NCBI GenBank assembly: GCA_023101885.1
Contig: JALPQD010000054.1
Span: 2,034,893-2,098,892 of the forward strand
Length of the DNA stretch: 64,000 nt
DNA from: Typhlomys cinereus
Lineage: Eukaryota > Chordata > Mammalia > Rodentia > Platacanthomyidae
Direction: 5' to 3'
The notes beneath the pieces were generated by a model. That model saw only the letters and a program-made list of their open reading frames with translations. It was not told the DNA's origin and did no database searches. Position numbers and translations under genes: made by a program. Numbering within the stretch: position 1 is the first letter of the stretch; the number at the start of each line of letters is the position of its first letter. Below are positions 22,571 to 33,032 of this stretch, piece by piece.

Positions 22571-22875
22571 ATTAACAAGGGACACTAGTGGTGTTTTACA
22601 ATCTTATCAGCATGCAGGTTTCTTGCAGGCCCTGTAGTCAAATGACATTCCAGAGGGGAATTCCTGAGATTGGTAGGGGAGTGGACATTTTTATTGCCTG
22701 TCAGCAATTTTAGAGGCTGAGAATTTTCTTTTCAAGATTTTCCCTTTTATGCTTCCCCCCCACAATCATATTTCTTTTTTTCTTTGTACCAGCTTCTCTT
22801 AACTTCACAAACATTTTCTGGTACCAGGTTCAAAGTCTAAAAGCAAGTTCTCACTTCTAATTTCCATATGGTTAC

Positions 22876-23220
22876 TGTTCTCTATTGCTGTGAGATATCA
22901 CTGAAAGTTAGGCAAGTTAGAAAAACAAGGAGAAAAGGAGATCTATTCACCTTGTGGATCCAGAAAGGAGATTAAAGTCTATTATGGCAGAAAAGGGATG
23001 GTTTGCCTTTTCTGCTGGCAGAAGCTAGAGGCAGCCTATGTTATTTTCATCAAGGAGCCTGAGAGCTGTAAAAATGCTTACTGCAAACCATAAAAGAAAA
23101 CATCTCCAGGAAGCAGGGTGGGGCTAATCAACCTTATAGCTCAACCTCTGACAAGAGCTAAGGATTCATACATATGAACCCATGAACCTGTACGGGCAAC
23201 TCACATTTCAAACCATGGCA
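22876..23220 (-). mobile_element. MaLR-type 5' LTR (minus strand)
   Basis: On the minus strand it begins TGCCATGGTTTGAAATGTGA and ends in ...AGAGAACA, giving TG...CA ends. The start matches the TG.YATGGTTTG beginning common to MaLR LTRs. It pairs with the truncated copy at 20722-21033, and the two have clearly diverged, so the element is old. Downstream (lower coordinates) a GGTACCAG word lies about 50 bp away, not immediately adjacent, so the inner border is uncertain. Confidence 0.6.
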
Positions 23221-24375
23221 GAATGTTAAAGGAAATAAATAAAGATGAAGACAGATATCAGACTTTCATCCTAACATTGTGGCTCCAAGTGAGGAATCAA
23301 TACTTAAGACCAGCTTCTACAAGCCTGGTACATTTTGTTTTAAGACAATCTTAGTCATTGTTTTTCTGTACTGTGACCTACAACTTATTCTTTTACTTCA
23401 CATATTTTTATGCTGCCATTAAATGTCCTCTGTCTTACAGAATACAATGAAAGATCATATGATTTTTTTCCATTTTTGTAGGTAATCTCTGTCTTATGAT
23501 ATAATATATGAGAACTAATATTTCTCAATTTTGATTAATTTTTTAAAAATTAGCTTTTTTATTTTCCATGATGTTTCAAAACAAAAGCTTTATGTAAAAC
23601 AAAAGTAAAATCTAATGATTTGAGGCAAACACCTAGAAATGAAGCACTGCAATTTTACTCATCAGACAAATTGCATCAGAGTTTTAGACTTTAGAGTTGT
23701 AATAATTTGTATGATGACTTATAGTTCTCATTCCCTAATACAAGCAAATCAGAAGCATTGGAAATGTTGTATGATATGAAAGCTAGTTTTATAATCCTGA
23801 TATGTAAAATCAACACACAATTTGAAAGTGGACAGATGATAAAATTTAAGGTTGTGTGTTTTTAAATAGAAGCTCAGTATTAAGAGTGGTGATTTCTGAA
23901 ATATAGCTAAAATACAGAAAGGAATTTTATGTTTAAGATTTCATAATCTTCTGATACTGTGTAAATGTTTTGATTCTTTTTTATTCCTAATGTATTCTCT
24001 GCAGTCTTTCCTCTCCTATTTTAGTATTAACTCTCCACCTTCACTTGTATTTTAGTTAAGGGTAGGAAAATTAATTCTTTTTGAAATACATAAATCATAA
24101 ATTTTTAATTTACTAATGCTTTCTGAGAAAGAAAAAATAAGAAAAAATGAAGCTTATTTTGCAGCATATTTGGGAATTTATATTAGAAAGTTATCTGAAA
24201 TTCAATTTGGAACCAGAGGGTAAAAATGAGGAGTGCTGAACTTCAGTAAATAGATTATGTTGATGGGGTCTTTATTTGGCTTTTTGTTATTGAAAGTAGA
24301 AGCAGTAGAAGCGGTACAGGAATAAAGTAGGCAATGACTGTGATATGTTATCTTAGATATAACAAGAAAGAATAG
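23221..24375. other. Non-genic DNA, nothing recognised
   Basis: AT-rich sequence with no convincing coding frame and no repeat that I can name. Confidence 0.5.
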
Positions 24376-24598
24376 TCATGTATGATTCAGGGGTTAAGGG
24401 TCCCCTTCAGAAGCAGGAAGATCTGAGTTTGGATCCTGGATCACAGGAAAAAACAGGAGACAGAAATGACCAAAAACAAGGCTCTGGAAGGTGGAGCCTG
24501 GGAAAACCTAGAATAAAGCAAAAATGAGTTAGAAGCAATCTTGAATTATGCCCAAAGTCACCTTTAGGCCTCCACTGGCAAACCCCGTGCCTTCTGAT

Positions 24599-24638
<40 letters not shown>

Positions 24639-24640
24639 TA
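24376..24640 (+). mobile_element. Old Dip-like SINE with (AC)n tail
   Basis: The tRNA-like part (TTCAGGGGTTAAGGG, then GAAGATCTGAGTTTGGATCC) is followed by the body words shared with the younger copies: GGCTCTGGAAGGTGGAGCCTGGG corresponds to the 'tctggtcctggtagggcgg' part of 55997-56290. It ends in a pure AC run (24600-24637). It is diverged and lacks a clear target duplication. Confidence 0.65.
24600..24637. repeat. (AC)n microsatellite in SINE tail
   Basis: Pure AC run of about 38 bp. Confidence 0.95.
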
Positions 24641-26683
24641 TAAAAATGAAAATGTATGTAAACTAGAGTTTTGATAAAATATATGATTTGGTTTTTCATT
24701 GTTGTGATAATATTTTAGAAACCAGCTTCATGAAGCTAAACATACTTAGGATCAAAGCTTCAAAGCTTTCAAAAACGTATTGTTTTTGGAACTTCACAGG
24801 GGAGAATATTGTTACTTTACAACCAGGTAGTGGAAGAGGTTTCTCCTGCCTTTGTGGCCAGGTAGGTAGAGATCAAGGGCCAATTCACCTTTTGAAGCTT
24901 ATCAGAAATGATTTACATCTTCTAGATAGAGAAGAGCTCAGTTCTGCACATCCATTAACACCACAGGATAATAAATCCTTAGAGAGCAAAGGCACTGATT
25001 AGGTCAGAATCCTCATGTTGTAAATACTGCTCTTTGATTGAATACATTAGTCAGAAATAAGGTTTTTAATACATGGGCCTTCTGAGTCATATCCAAGCCA
25101 TAAGAAACATCAAATTCTTCAAAAGTTTTTACCAACATTGCTATTTTAATTTGCACTATGTTGCCTTTTGTAAATTGAAAAAATTACAATATTTATGCTT
25201 AATACAAGAGTCACTGCTAAGTATATGAGCCAAATCAGTTGCTCTTCAAATGGCTTCTACACAATATATTGTGTTGATTCACTCTGTACAAATTTTTATA
25301 AAAGCTATTTTATAAAATATGAAATAAAATATTTGAATGCTATTTTCTTTAATATTCATTTTGATTTATGGTGTTGTTGCATATTTCATATCCTAATCAA
25401 TAATAACTTCATATTTCTTTTAAGCCTCAATTTTATCCTCAATCAGTTTAAAGTTAATAAAACAAATCTTATAAAAGCATCTAGTATGACCTCCAGCTTT
25501 ATGAATTCTGTGATGATTATTGAATGATTCTAGAAATAGTGTTTTATGAAACTGGAAGAACTAAAATAAAGACTATATTGAGTGATTGCTTTTATATGTA
25601 AAATACACTGAGAATAGAACAACAAAGTTCAATATTTTAATGTCAGGTGTTCATTGATGATATGATTTATTAATTTATATTTATTGACTCATAATATTTA
25701 TTTTACTTTTTATATGCCAGTCTGTTTCCTCAGTCAGGATGCAATGTAGATGGAAAAATTTTCCTTCTGGAATTTGCTTTCTAGTAGAAGTAATCTTGCT
25801 TATTATCTGCTTATTACATACAAATAAATGAAGCTTTATTTTGGTTTAATAAGTGGAAAATTTAACATCAAAAGGCTATTGTTCTTATATACTGAGTGCA
25901 AGCATGACCTTTACTAAATGCTAATTGTTTGCTAGGAGTTGAACATTATTTATATATTAATTTCAGAATTTATATTGCAAAAATAGTTTTCCATTAATTG
26001 TTTTTTTGCATGCTATTTATTGAAAAAAGTGAAGATATGTAGGTAGTTTTGGCTATTTAGCATAGAATTAATACATTTAGATATCTATCTACCGCTACAT
26101 ATCCAATTATATATAATATACATGTATGCATGTATGTATGAAATATTTCTTTTATTCACTAAATAATACACTGTACAGTTGTGTATATTTATTTTTCCCT
26201 TGAACATTATTGTAAAGGAACACAAATATTGGACTTGCCTATTACAATTTTTTTTACAGAACTAAAGATTTTTACAGTGCGAGAAAAAAAAACCACTTCA
26301 GTCATTTGTCTCAAAGATGTATCTATCCCACATATTTGCTCTCATTTTCTTCCTTCTTATTTTGCACAACCAACAAAAAAGAGTTCTTGTAATTACAGTG
26401 AAATAGAAAATCTGAAAGGAAAGTATTCAATATAATTTTGGAAATAATTGATAAGCTCATTTTAGCATACCATCTTAATTGATTTGAGATTTATTATTTC
26501 TGATCAGCGCCTTTGTATTACAGATTCAAACTATATTTATATGAAGAGAATAAAATAGAAATTTAATTCTTTATATCTCTAAACATGGCAGCAATAACCA
26601 GAAAGAGCAAGAACTCTGGCTACAAGTTTGTTTGATTCTTCCATATCCAGCATGCCATTTAATATGCTTAGCAAGTTCTGTAT
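24641..26683. other. AT-rich non-genic DNA
   Basis: About 2 kb of AT-rich sequence. Frames up to about 110 codons (24688-25002, 25195-25527) show no domain or composition suggesting a protein. It ends at the target duplication of L1 copy D. Confidence 0.5.
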
Positions 26684-26697
26684 AAATCTGTTTTCAA
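26684..26697. repeat. Left target-site duplication of L1 copy D
   Basis: AAATCTGTTTTCAA, identical to 33019-33032. Confidence 0.8.
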
Positions 26698-26996
26698 AGA
26701 AGCCCAGGTCAGCCCAAGGGACCCAGCTCCTACCCCACCGTCCAGCCGGAGCCGGAGCCGGGCGCAGGGCCAAGGGACGAGGAGGACCTCCCCTGCGCCC
26801 GGCCCGCCCAGCTCCCCTCGAGTTAAATAGCTCCCACACTGACGCCCCCATCCTCACTTCCCCACTCCGCTCCGCCAGCCAGGGTCGCTCGGTCCAGCCA
26901 GGCCTCATCCATGACCTAGGTAAGCTCTGTCCCTCCCCACCCCCAGGCTAAATAATTGTTTAGTGAAATTGAAAGATCTTAAGAGTTAAAATGATA
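26698..26996 (+). promoter_or_regulatory. L1 copy D 5' region, GC-rich and short
   Basis: About 250 bp of GC- and CpG-rich sequence (26698-26946) is joined at about 26947 to the last 50 bp of the ordinary 5' UTR (CTAAATAATTG onward matches copy E near 52390). The ordinary leader of A, C and E is about 760-860 bp, so roughly 500 bp is absent. A donor-like AGGTAAGC and an acceptor-like CCCCACCCCCAG sit at the junction. The GC-rich block is not visibly related to the A/E monomers or to copy C. Confidence 0.6.
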
Positions 26997-28094
26997 ATGC
27001 CAAAGTCAAAGTGCAAATCCATGAGAAGCAACACTCAAGTAAACAAATTTCCCACTGAAGAAATTAATCCCATAATGTTAGACTCCAACCAGAACAAACC
27101 CACGGAAAATGGTCAAGAAAGCCTGACCCAGAATAACGACTTTCAAAATATGATCATTACCATGTTCAATACTATGAAAGAGGAAATCCAGGAGGAATTA
27201 CATAATCGAATCAATCGCTTTGAAGAGGAACACAACAGACACTTGGAGGAGTTGAGAAAAATAGTGCAAGAAACAAAAACTGGCATAGAGCACTTAAAAC
27301 AGACTCAAGCAGAGTTTAAAACTGCGCTACAAGACAAGTTATCTTCAACCCAGAATGCCACAGAGAGTCTTATCAACAGAACTAACAAAGAAGAAAACAG
27401 AATTTCAGACCTTGAAGATAAAGTGGGAGTACTAACCAGCTCAATGGAAGAGGTTGTTAAAGCCAAAAAGATACTTGAGAGAAATATCCAAGAGATATGG
27501 GACACCCTGGAGAAGCCTAACATGCGTATTCATGGAATACTAGAGCAAGAATCTCAAAATACCACCCCTGAGGAAATTTTTCAAATGATCATCAAGGAAA
27601 ACTTTCCTCATATAAAAAAAGAGAGGCCCATCATATACAAGAGACATTCCACACCCCAAACAGATAGTACCGAAACAGAAACACTCCACGGCAAATAATA
27701 GTTAAAACACTCCACATTCAAGATAAAGAAATGGTGCTGAGAGCTTCAAGGGAGAAAAAAACAAGTCACTTTTAAAGGTAAACCTATTAAAATAACAAAC
27801 GACTTCTCAGGCTAAACAGTAAAAGCAAGAAGAGCTTGGAGAGACATACTTCAGGTATTGAATGAGCAAAAATGTCAACCCAGGCTGATTTACCCTGCAA
27901 AACTATCCGTCATGACCGAGGGAGAAAGAAAAATCTTCCAGCACAAAGACAACTTGAAGGGATACATGTCCACCAAACCAGGCCTTCAAAAAATGCTAGA
28001 AATGATACTCAAGCAGGAAGAAAGAAAACAGGCATATTCAGAAGAACAGAAGGCAAAGTATAATACCACTAAAAGCGTAGCAATATACTCATAA
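26997..28094 (+). pseudogene. L1 ORF1, copy D, broken by frameshift
   Basis: RNA-binding chaperone of the L1 RNP. The start at 26997 (MPKSKCKSMR) matches the start in the other copies, and an in-frame ATG lies two codons earlier. The span is 1,098 bp, exactly 366 codons, the expected ORF1 length. Visible parts are the basic N terminus, the coiled coil (about 27210-27420, EELRKIVQETKTGIEHLKQT), the RRM (KKILERNIQEIWDTLEKPNM near 27460) and the C-terminal domain with EQKCQPRLIYPAKLSVM (about 27860-27920). A one-base loss near 27630 shifts the frame to a stop at 27698. The C-terminal frame returns by 27858. Confidence 0.9.
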
Positions 28095-28113
28095 AAACTA
28101 CTAAACATAATAA

Positions 28114-31100
28114 ATGTCTGGAATTAAAAATAGTTGCTCCATTATAACACTAAATGTTAATGGAATTAATTCACCAATCAAGAGACACAGATTACAAACT
28201 TGGATTAAAAATCACAATCCATCAATCTGCTGCCTGCAGGAAACTCATCTCACCACAAAAGATAGGCATGCTCTAAAAATAAAAGGCTGGTCAACAATTC
28301 TACAACCTAATGGAAGCAGAAAACAGGCAGGGGTACCATTATGGTATCAGACAAAGTGCACTTCAAACCAAAGAAAATTGTAAGGGACACGGATGGATAC
28401 TACATTTTAGTCACAGGTACAATTCACCAGGAAGACTTCACAATACTGAACATATATGCACCCAATACGGGCCCCTCCACATTCATTAAGAAAACCCTAA
28501 AGCGTCTAAAGCAAGAAATCAACCCTCAAACGATAATTCTCAGGGACTTCAACACCGCCCTTTCAACATGGGATAGATCAACAGGACAAAAGCTTAACAG
28601 AGACACTTTGGAACTTAATCAAACCCTTAAAGAAATGGACCTTACAGAGCTCTATCTTAATTTTCACCCACGTACCAGAAAATACACATTTTTCTCAGCA
28701 GCACATGGAACTTTCTCCAAAATAGAACACATATTGGGCCATAAAACGAATCTACACAACTACAAAAAAGTTGAAATTCTAACCTGTGCCCTATCAGACC
28801 ACCATGGCCTAAAGCTGGACATCCACAACACAACAAACAAGAGAAAATACACTAACTCCTGGAAACTTAATAATATGATGCTGAATGAGAACTGGATTCA
28901 GGAAGAAATTAAAAAGGAAATTCAAGATTTCCTGAAAGTGAATGACAATGAAAATACAACTTACCCAAATCTCTGGGAAACAATGAAAGCTGTCCTAAGA
29001 GGTAAGTTCATAGCTCTTAATGTCTACATAAAAAAAATTGGAAACATCAGAAATAAACAACTTAACAATGCAGCTTAAAGCGTTAGAGAAACTAGAGCAA
29101 TCTGATCCCAAAAGTAGTAGAAAAGAGGAGATTAGCAAAATAAGGGGAGAAATATCTGAAATCGAGACTAAGAAACGAAAGAAAAAATCAACCAGTCAAA
29201 AAGCTGGTTCTTTGAAAAAAATCAATAAGATTGATACACCCCTAGCTAAATTAACCAAAAGCAGGAGAGAGAAAACCCAAATTAACAAAATTAGAAATGA
29301 ACATGGAGTTATCACTACTGATACTCAAGAAATCCAGAGAATTATAACATCATATTTCTAAAACTTATATTCTGTGAAGTTTGACAACACAAAAGAGATG
29401 GATGAATTTCTAAGTATACACAACTTACCTAAATTGAATCAAGAAGTTGTGAATTATTTAAATAGTCCTATAACATATAAGAAAATTGAGGAAGTAATCT
29501 TGAATCTTCCCACCAAAAAATGTCCTGGACCAGATGGATTCAGCACAGAGTTCTACCAGACATTTAAAGAGTTAATAATACCAATACTCCTTAAACTGTT
29601 CCATCAAATAGCAAAGGAAGGAACACTACCAAATTCCTTCTATGAAGCTAATATCGTTTTAATCCCAAAACCTAATAAAGACTCACTTAAAAAAGGAAAC
29701 TATAGGCCGATCTCTCTGATGAACACAGACCCAAAGATTCTCAACAAAGTATTAGCAAATTGGATTCAAAAACATATTAAAAAGATTATTCACAGGGACC
29801 AAGTAGGCTTCATCCCGGCACACAAGGTTGATTCAACATACCCAAATCAATAAATGTAATTCATCATGTAAACCAGTCCAAAGTCCAAGACCACATGATA
29901 CTCAAGATAGATGCAGAAAAAGCTTTTGACAAGATCCAACAGCCTTTTATGATCAAAACGCTGGAGTCAGTTGGAATGGAAGGAACCTTTATCAACATAA
30001 TAAAAGCTGTATAAAACAAGCCCACAGCAAGGATTATACTCAATTGGGAAAAACTTGAAGCATTCCCACTTCGATCAGGAACTAGACAAGGCTATCCACT
30101 CTCACCACTTCTATTCAATATTGTACTTGAAGTCTTAGCTGAAGCCATAAGACAAGAAAGGAGACATAAGAGGGATTCAAATCGGCAAGGAAGAAGTCAA
30201 GCTATCCCTATTTGCAGATGACATGATCTTATACCTGAGTGATCCCAAAAACTCCACCAGGAAGCTCCTGGAACGAATTGAGAAGTTCAGCAGGGTGGCA
30301 GGATACAAAATAAACGTGCAAAAATCAGAGGCCTTCCTATATGCCCAGAATGAAAGAAGTGAAAAAGCCTTGAGAGAAACAATCCCATTTACTATAGCCC
30401 CTAAAAAACTGAAATACCTTGGTATAAACCTAACCAAGGAGGTAAAAGACCTTTACAACGAAAACTTTAAAACCCTAAAGAAAGAAATTGCAAAAGACAC
30501 CAGAAGGTGGAAAGACCTCCCATGTTCCTGGATTGGCAGAATCAACATCGTACAAATGACCATCCTACCAAAGACAATATACAAATTCAATATTATACCA
30601 ATTAAAATCCCAAAGCAATTCTTTAAAGAAGTTGGCCAAACAATCTCAAAATTCATATGGAGGCATAAAAGACCCAGGATAGCAAAGACAATCCTGAGTA
30701 ACAAAAACATTGCTGGAGGTATTACCATACCAAACCTTAGTCTATACTACAAATCCATAGTTATAAAAAAAGCCTGGTACTGGCTCCAAAATAGACACAC
30801 AGATCAATGGATAGGGATTGAAGACCCAGATATAAGCCCACAAAATTACAGCCATTTGGTCTTTGACAAAGGGGCCCAAAGAATCTAATGGAAAAAGAAC
30901 AGCATCTTCAACAAATGGTGCCGGCAAAACTGGATCTCCACATGCAGAAGATTAAAGCTGGACCCATACTTGTCACCATGTAGAAGACTTAATTCCAAAT
31001 GAATCAAGGATCTTGATATCAGGCCAGAGACTATAAAAACCATAGTTGAAAGGATAGGGAACTCCCTCGAGCTGATTGGGCTAGTCCAATATTTCCTAAA

Positions 31101-31938
31101 CAGACATCTAATGGCACAGTCACAACTACCAACTCTCAACAGCTGGGATCTTGTGAAATTAAAGAGCTTTTGTTCAGATAAAGAGATTGTAACACGAGTT
31201 CAAAGGCAACCCACAGAATGGGAGAAAATCTTCACTAACCACATATCTGATAGAGCTCTACTGTGCAGAGTGCACAAAGAACTTAGAAAACTAAACATCA
31301 AGGAAACCAATGGCCCAATTAAAATATGGACCCTGGAACTTAAAAGAAATTTTACCAGGGATGAAATTAAAATGGCTAACAAATATCTTAAAAAATGCTC
31401 CACTTCTTTAGCCATTAGGGAAATGCAAATCAAAACTTCCCTGAGATATCATCTCTCCCCGGTCAGGATGGCAAAAATCCACAATACAAGCAACACCAAC
31501 TGTTGGAGAGGATGTGGAGAAAAGGGTACTCTCCTACATTGCTGGTGGGAGTGCAGGCTCATACAGCCACTCTGGCTAGCCGTCTGGAAATTCTTAAAGA
31601 AATTAAAGATTGAAATGCCATATGACCCTGCGATTCCACTTTTGGATATAACCCTCCATACAGCAGAGGTTCACCTCGATAGCACAAGCACGACCATGTT
31701 CATAGCAGCACTGTTTATAATAGCCAAGACATGGAATCAACCCAAATGTCCAACAGTTGACTAGTGGATAAAGAAACAGTGGTACATCTATAAAATGGAG
31801 TACTACTCAGCCATCAAAAATGATGAATTACTGGAATTTGCTGGGAAATGGATGTTATTAGAAACAATTATATTAAGTGAAGTATCCCAGACCCAGAAAA
31901 TTAAGCGCTGTATGTACTCCCTAATAGGTGGCTCCTAA
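28114..31938 (+). pseudogene. L1 ORF2 (endonuclease/reverse transcriptase), copy D, broken
   Basis: The ATG at 28114 and TAA at 31936-31938 span 3,825 bp, exactly 1,275 codons, the typical ORF2 length. Endonuclease residues are visible: NVNG near 28152, QETH at 28236-28247, DFNT at 28545-28556 and SDHHG near 28795. The DFNT is preceded by R where G is usual. RT parts are CPGPDGF near 29525 and FADD at 30211-30222. The C-terminal cysteine motif CWRGCG...HCWWEC lies at about 31500-31553. Lesions: a frameshift near 28340 with return by 29038, a stop near 29361, frame loss around 29830-30200 and near 30885, and an in-frame TAG at 31762-31764. Confidence 0.9.
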
Positions 31939-32952
31939 TACCAAACCCACCCTGCCCATCTTGGGACACTCATAGGTAAATCTATGTATTACCTACAGTA
32001 ATTGCAAGGATTATGAACAGCAGTGATGGGGTTGGAGGGCCACACCAGAAACAAGGAGAGAAGTGACCATGTTACAGTAGAGAAGGACTGCAAGAAAGTA
32101 ATGTGACACTTAGTTAAGTTCACAGGCATTCGTTCCTGGTCATTTACAACTAAGGGGGTATGAACTCACCAGAAGGGGAGGGCATATAGTCTGGCAGATT
32201 AAAAAGTAACCATTTCGCAAATGGGTGATTGACCCCTCCCATTGCCAAATGCCATATGACCCTGCGATTCCACTTTTGGGTATAAGTATTACATCTACCC
32301 TTGAATGTGCTCTTATATTAAGACTTCAGTTTAACAGCTTTCTGTCTCTGACCAGGGGGTGACATACAGTGCACATCACGATGGAGTGAAGGGCATTTCA
32401 ACCACTATCCAGAACTTCAGAGACTCTATATCAACCACCTAGAAGTAGGCCAGACTAATCTCTCCCCATCCTGAAGCTCAGGGACATTTGCGGAAGAGGG
32501 GGCAGTAAGAGTGTAAGAGCAAAAGGATGGGAGGAGCAATGATTTGCAAGATACTCCACACAGGTTGAGGCCGAAGCAATCATAATTGGACATTGCATGC
32601 CCTGCGTAATGTCCAACACACTATTGACCTCACAAAGTCTAGCATCTGCCAAAGGCACCAAGATCCTTGGAGGCAAGGGATTGACAGCCACAGTAGTGTT
32701 CCTATGCTTAAGGGGAACACAGGAAAGGGTTCAGAGAAATGCCACTGGGTCCTTGTACGTCATCGAAGAGGAGGGCCCAGAGGAGAGTCAGGCATGCACA
32801 AGAAAGGACTCTGGGAATTGGGGCAGGAGGCAGGAGGGGATGGGGAGGAAGGGGGGAGGGGAAGGGGAGCAGGGGGTTCGGGGGGGGAGGAGGAGGGAGG
32901 GAGGGAACTGGTGTACCTATTAAGTTTGTATGAGCTGAAATAATAATAAAAA
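31939..32952 (+). other. L1 3' UTR with G-rich tract and ORF2-derived patch, copy D
   Basis: Non-coding tail from the ORF2 stop to the first poly(A)-like run (AATAATAATAAAAAA). It contains a 39-bp ORF2-derived insert at 32247-32285 and a very G-rich run at 32826-32912 with several GGGG blocks. The rest aligns by eye with the reverse complement of copy C's 3' UTR. Confidence 0.85.
32826..32912 (+). repeat. G-rich polypurine tract of L1 3' UTR (possible G-quadruplex)
   Basis: There are at least six separate runs of three to eight G's with short A-containing loops on the L1 sense strand. Equivalent C/T-rich tracts are found in the minus-strand copies at 9456-9535, 17560-17690, 47083-47160, 54318-54405 and 63830-63930. 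Confidence 0.75.
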
Positions 32953-33018
32953 AGTATATAAAAATCAAACAAAAAATGAAATCATACTAGTAAACTGATA
33001 GCATCAAATCTGAAAAAA

Positions 33019-33032
33019 AAATCTGTTTTCAA
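33019..33032. repeat. Right target-site duplication of L1 copy D
   Basis: AAATCTGTTTTCAA directly after an A-run. The first A's are shared with the tail, so the true length may be a little shorter. Confidence 0.8.

Larger units (their letters stand above)
21034..22875 (-). mobile_element. MaLR-type internal non-coding region
   Basis: The segment sits between two direct LTR-like repeats. Its plus strand has the pattern of rodent MaLR internal sequence in reverse orientation: runs of short CCAAA, CTTCCTT and 'ctctg' words, a CCAGCAGAACAAAGTCCAAA stretch near 21230, and GGTACCAG words near the 5' LTR (22820). No gag, pol or env frame is visible, as expected for MaLR. A GA microsatellite with a SINE-like flank interrupts it at 22430-22570. 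Confidence 0.5.
26698..33018 (+). mobile_element. L1 retrotransposon copy D, plus strand, near full length
   Basis: A 14-bp duplication, AAATCTGTTTTCAA, lies at 26684-26697 and 33019-33032. The order is a short GC-rich 5' region (26698-26996), ORF1 (26997-28094), ORF2 (28114-31938) and 3' UTR (31939-32952), then an extra AT-rich segment with a second A-run before the right duplication. It is the only plus-strand L1 in the window and the best preserved coding copy, yet several frameshifts and a stop near the ORF2 end disable it. Confidence 0.92.

Noticed and set aside
26579..26951. CpG-rich block with frames on both strands, like a gene promoter or first exon
   Set aside because: The block from 26698 onward sits inside the TSD of L1 copy D, so it is the L1 5' end. 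The minus-strand frame that extends into the flank (with NLLSILNGMLDMEESNK) resembles nothing I can name.
26997..31938. Intact, active L1
   Set aside because: ORF lengths are exactly canonical (366 and 1,275 codons), but frameshifts near 27630 and 28340, further stops, and the TAG at 31762 break both proteins.
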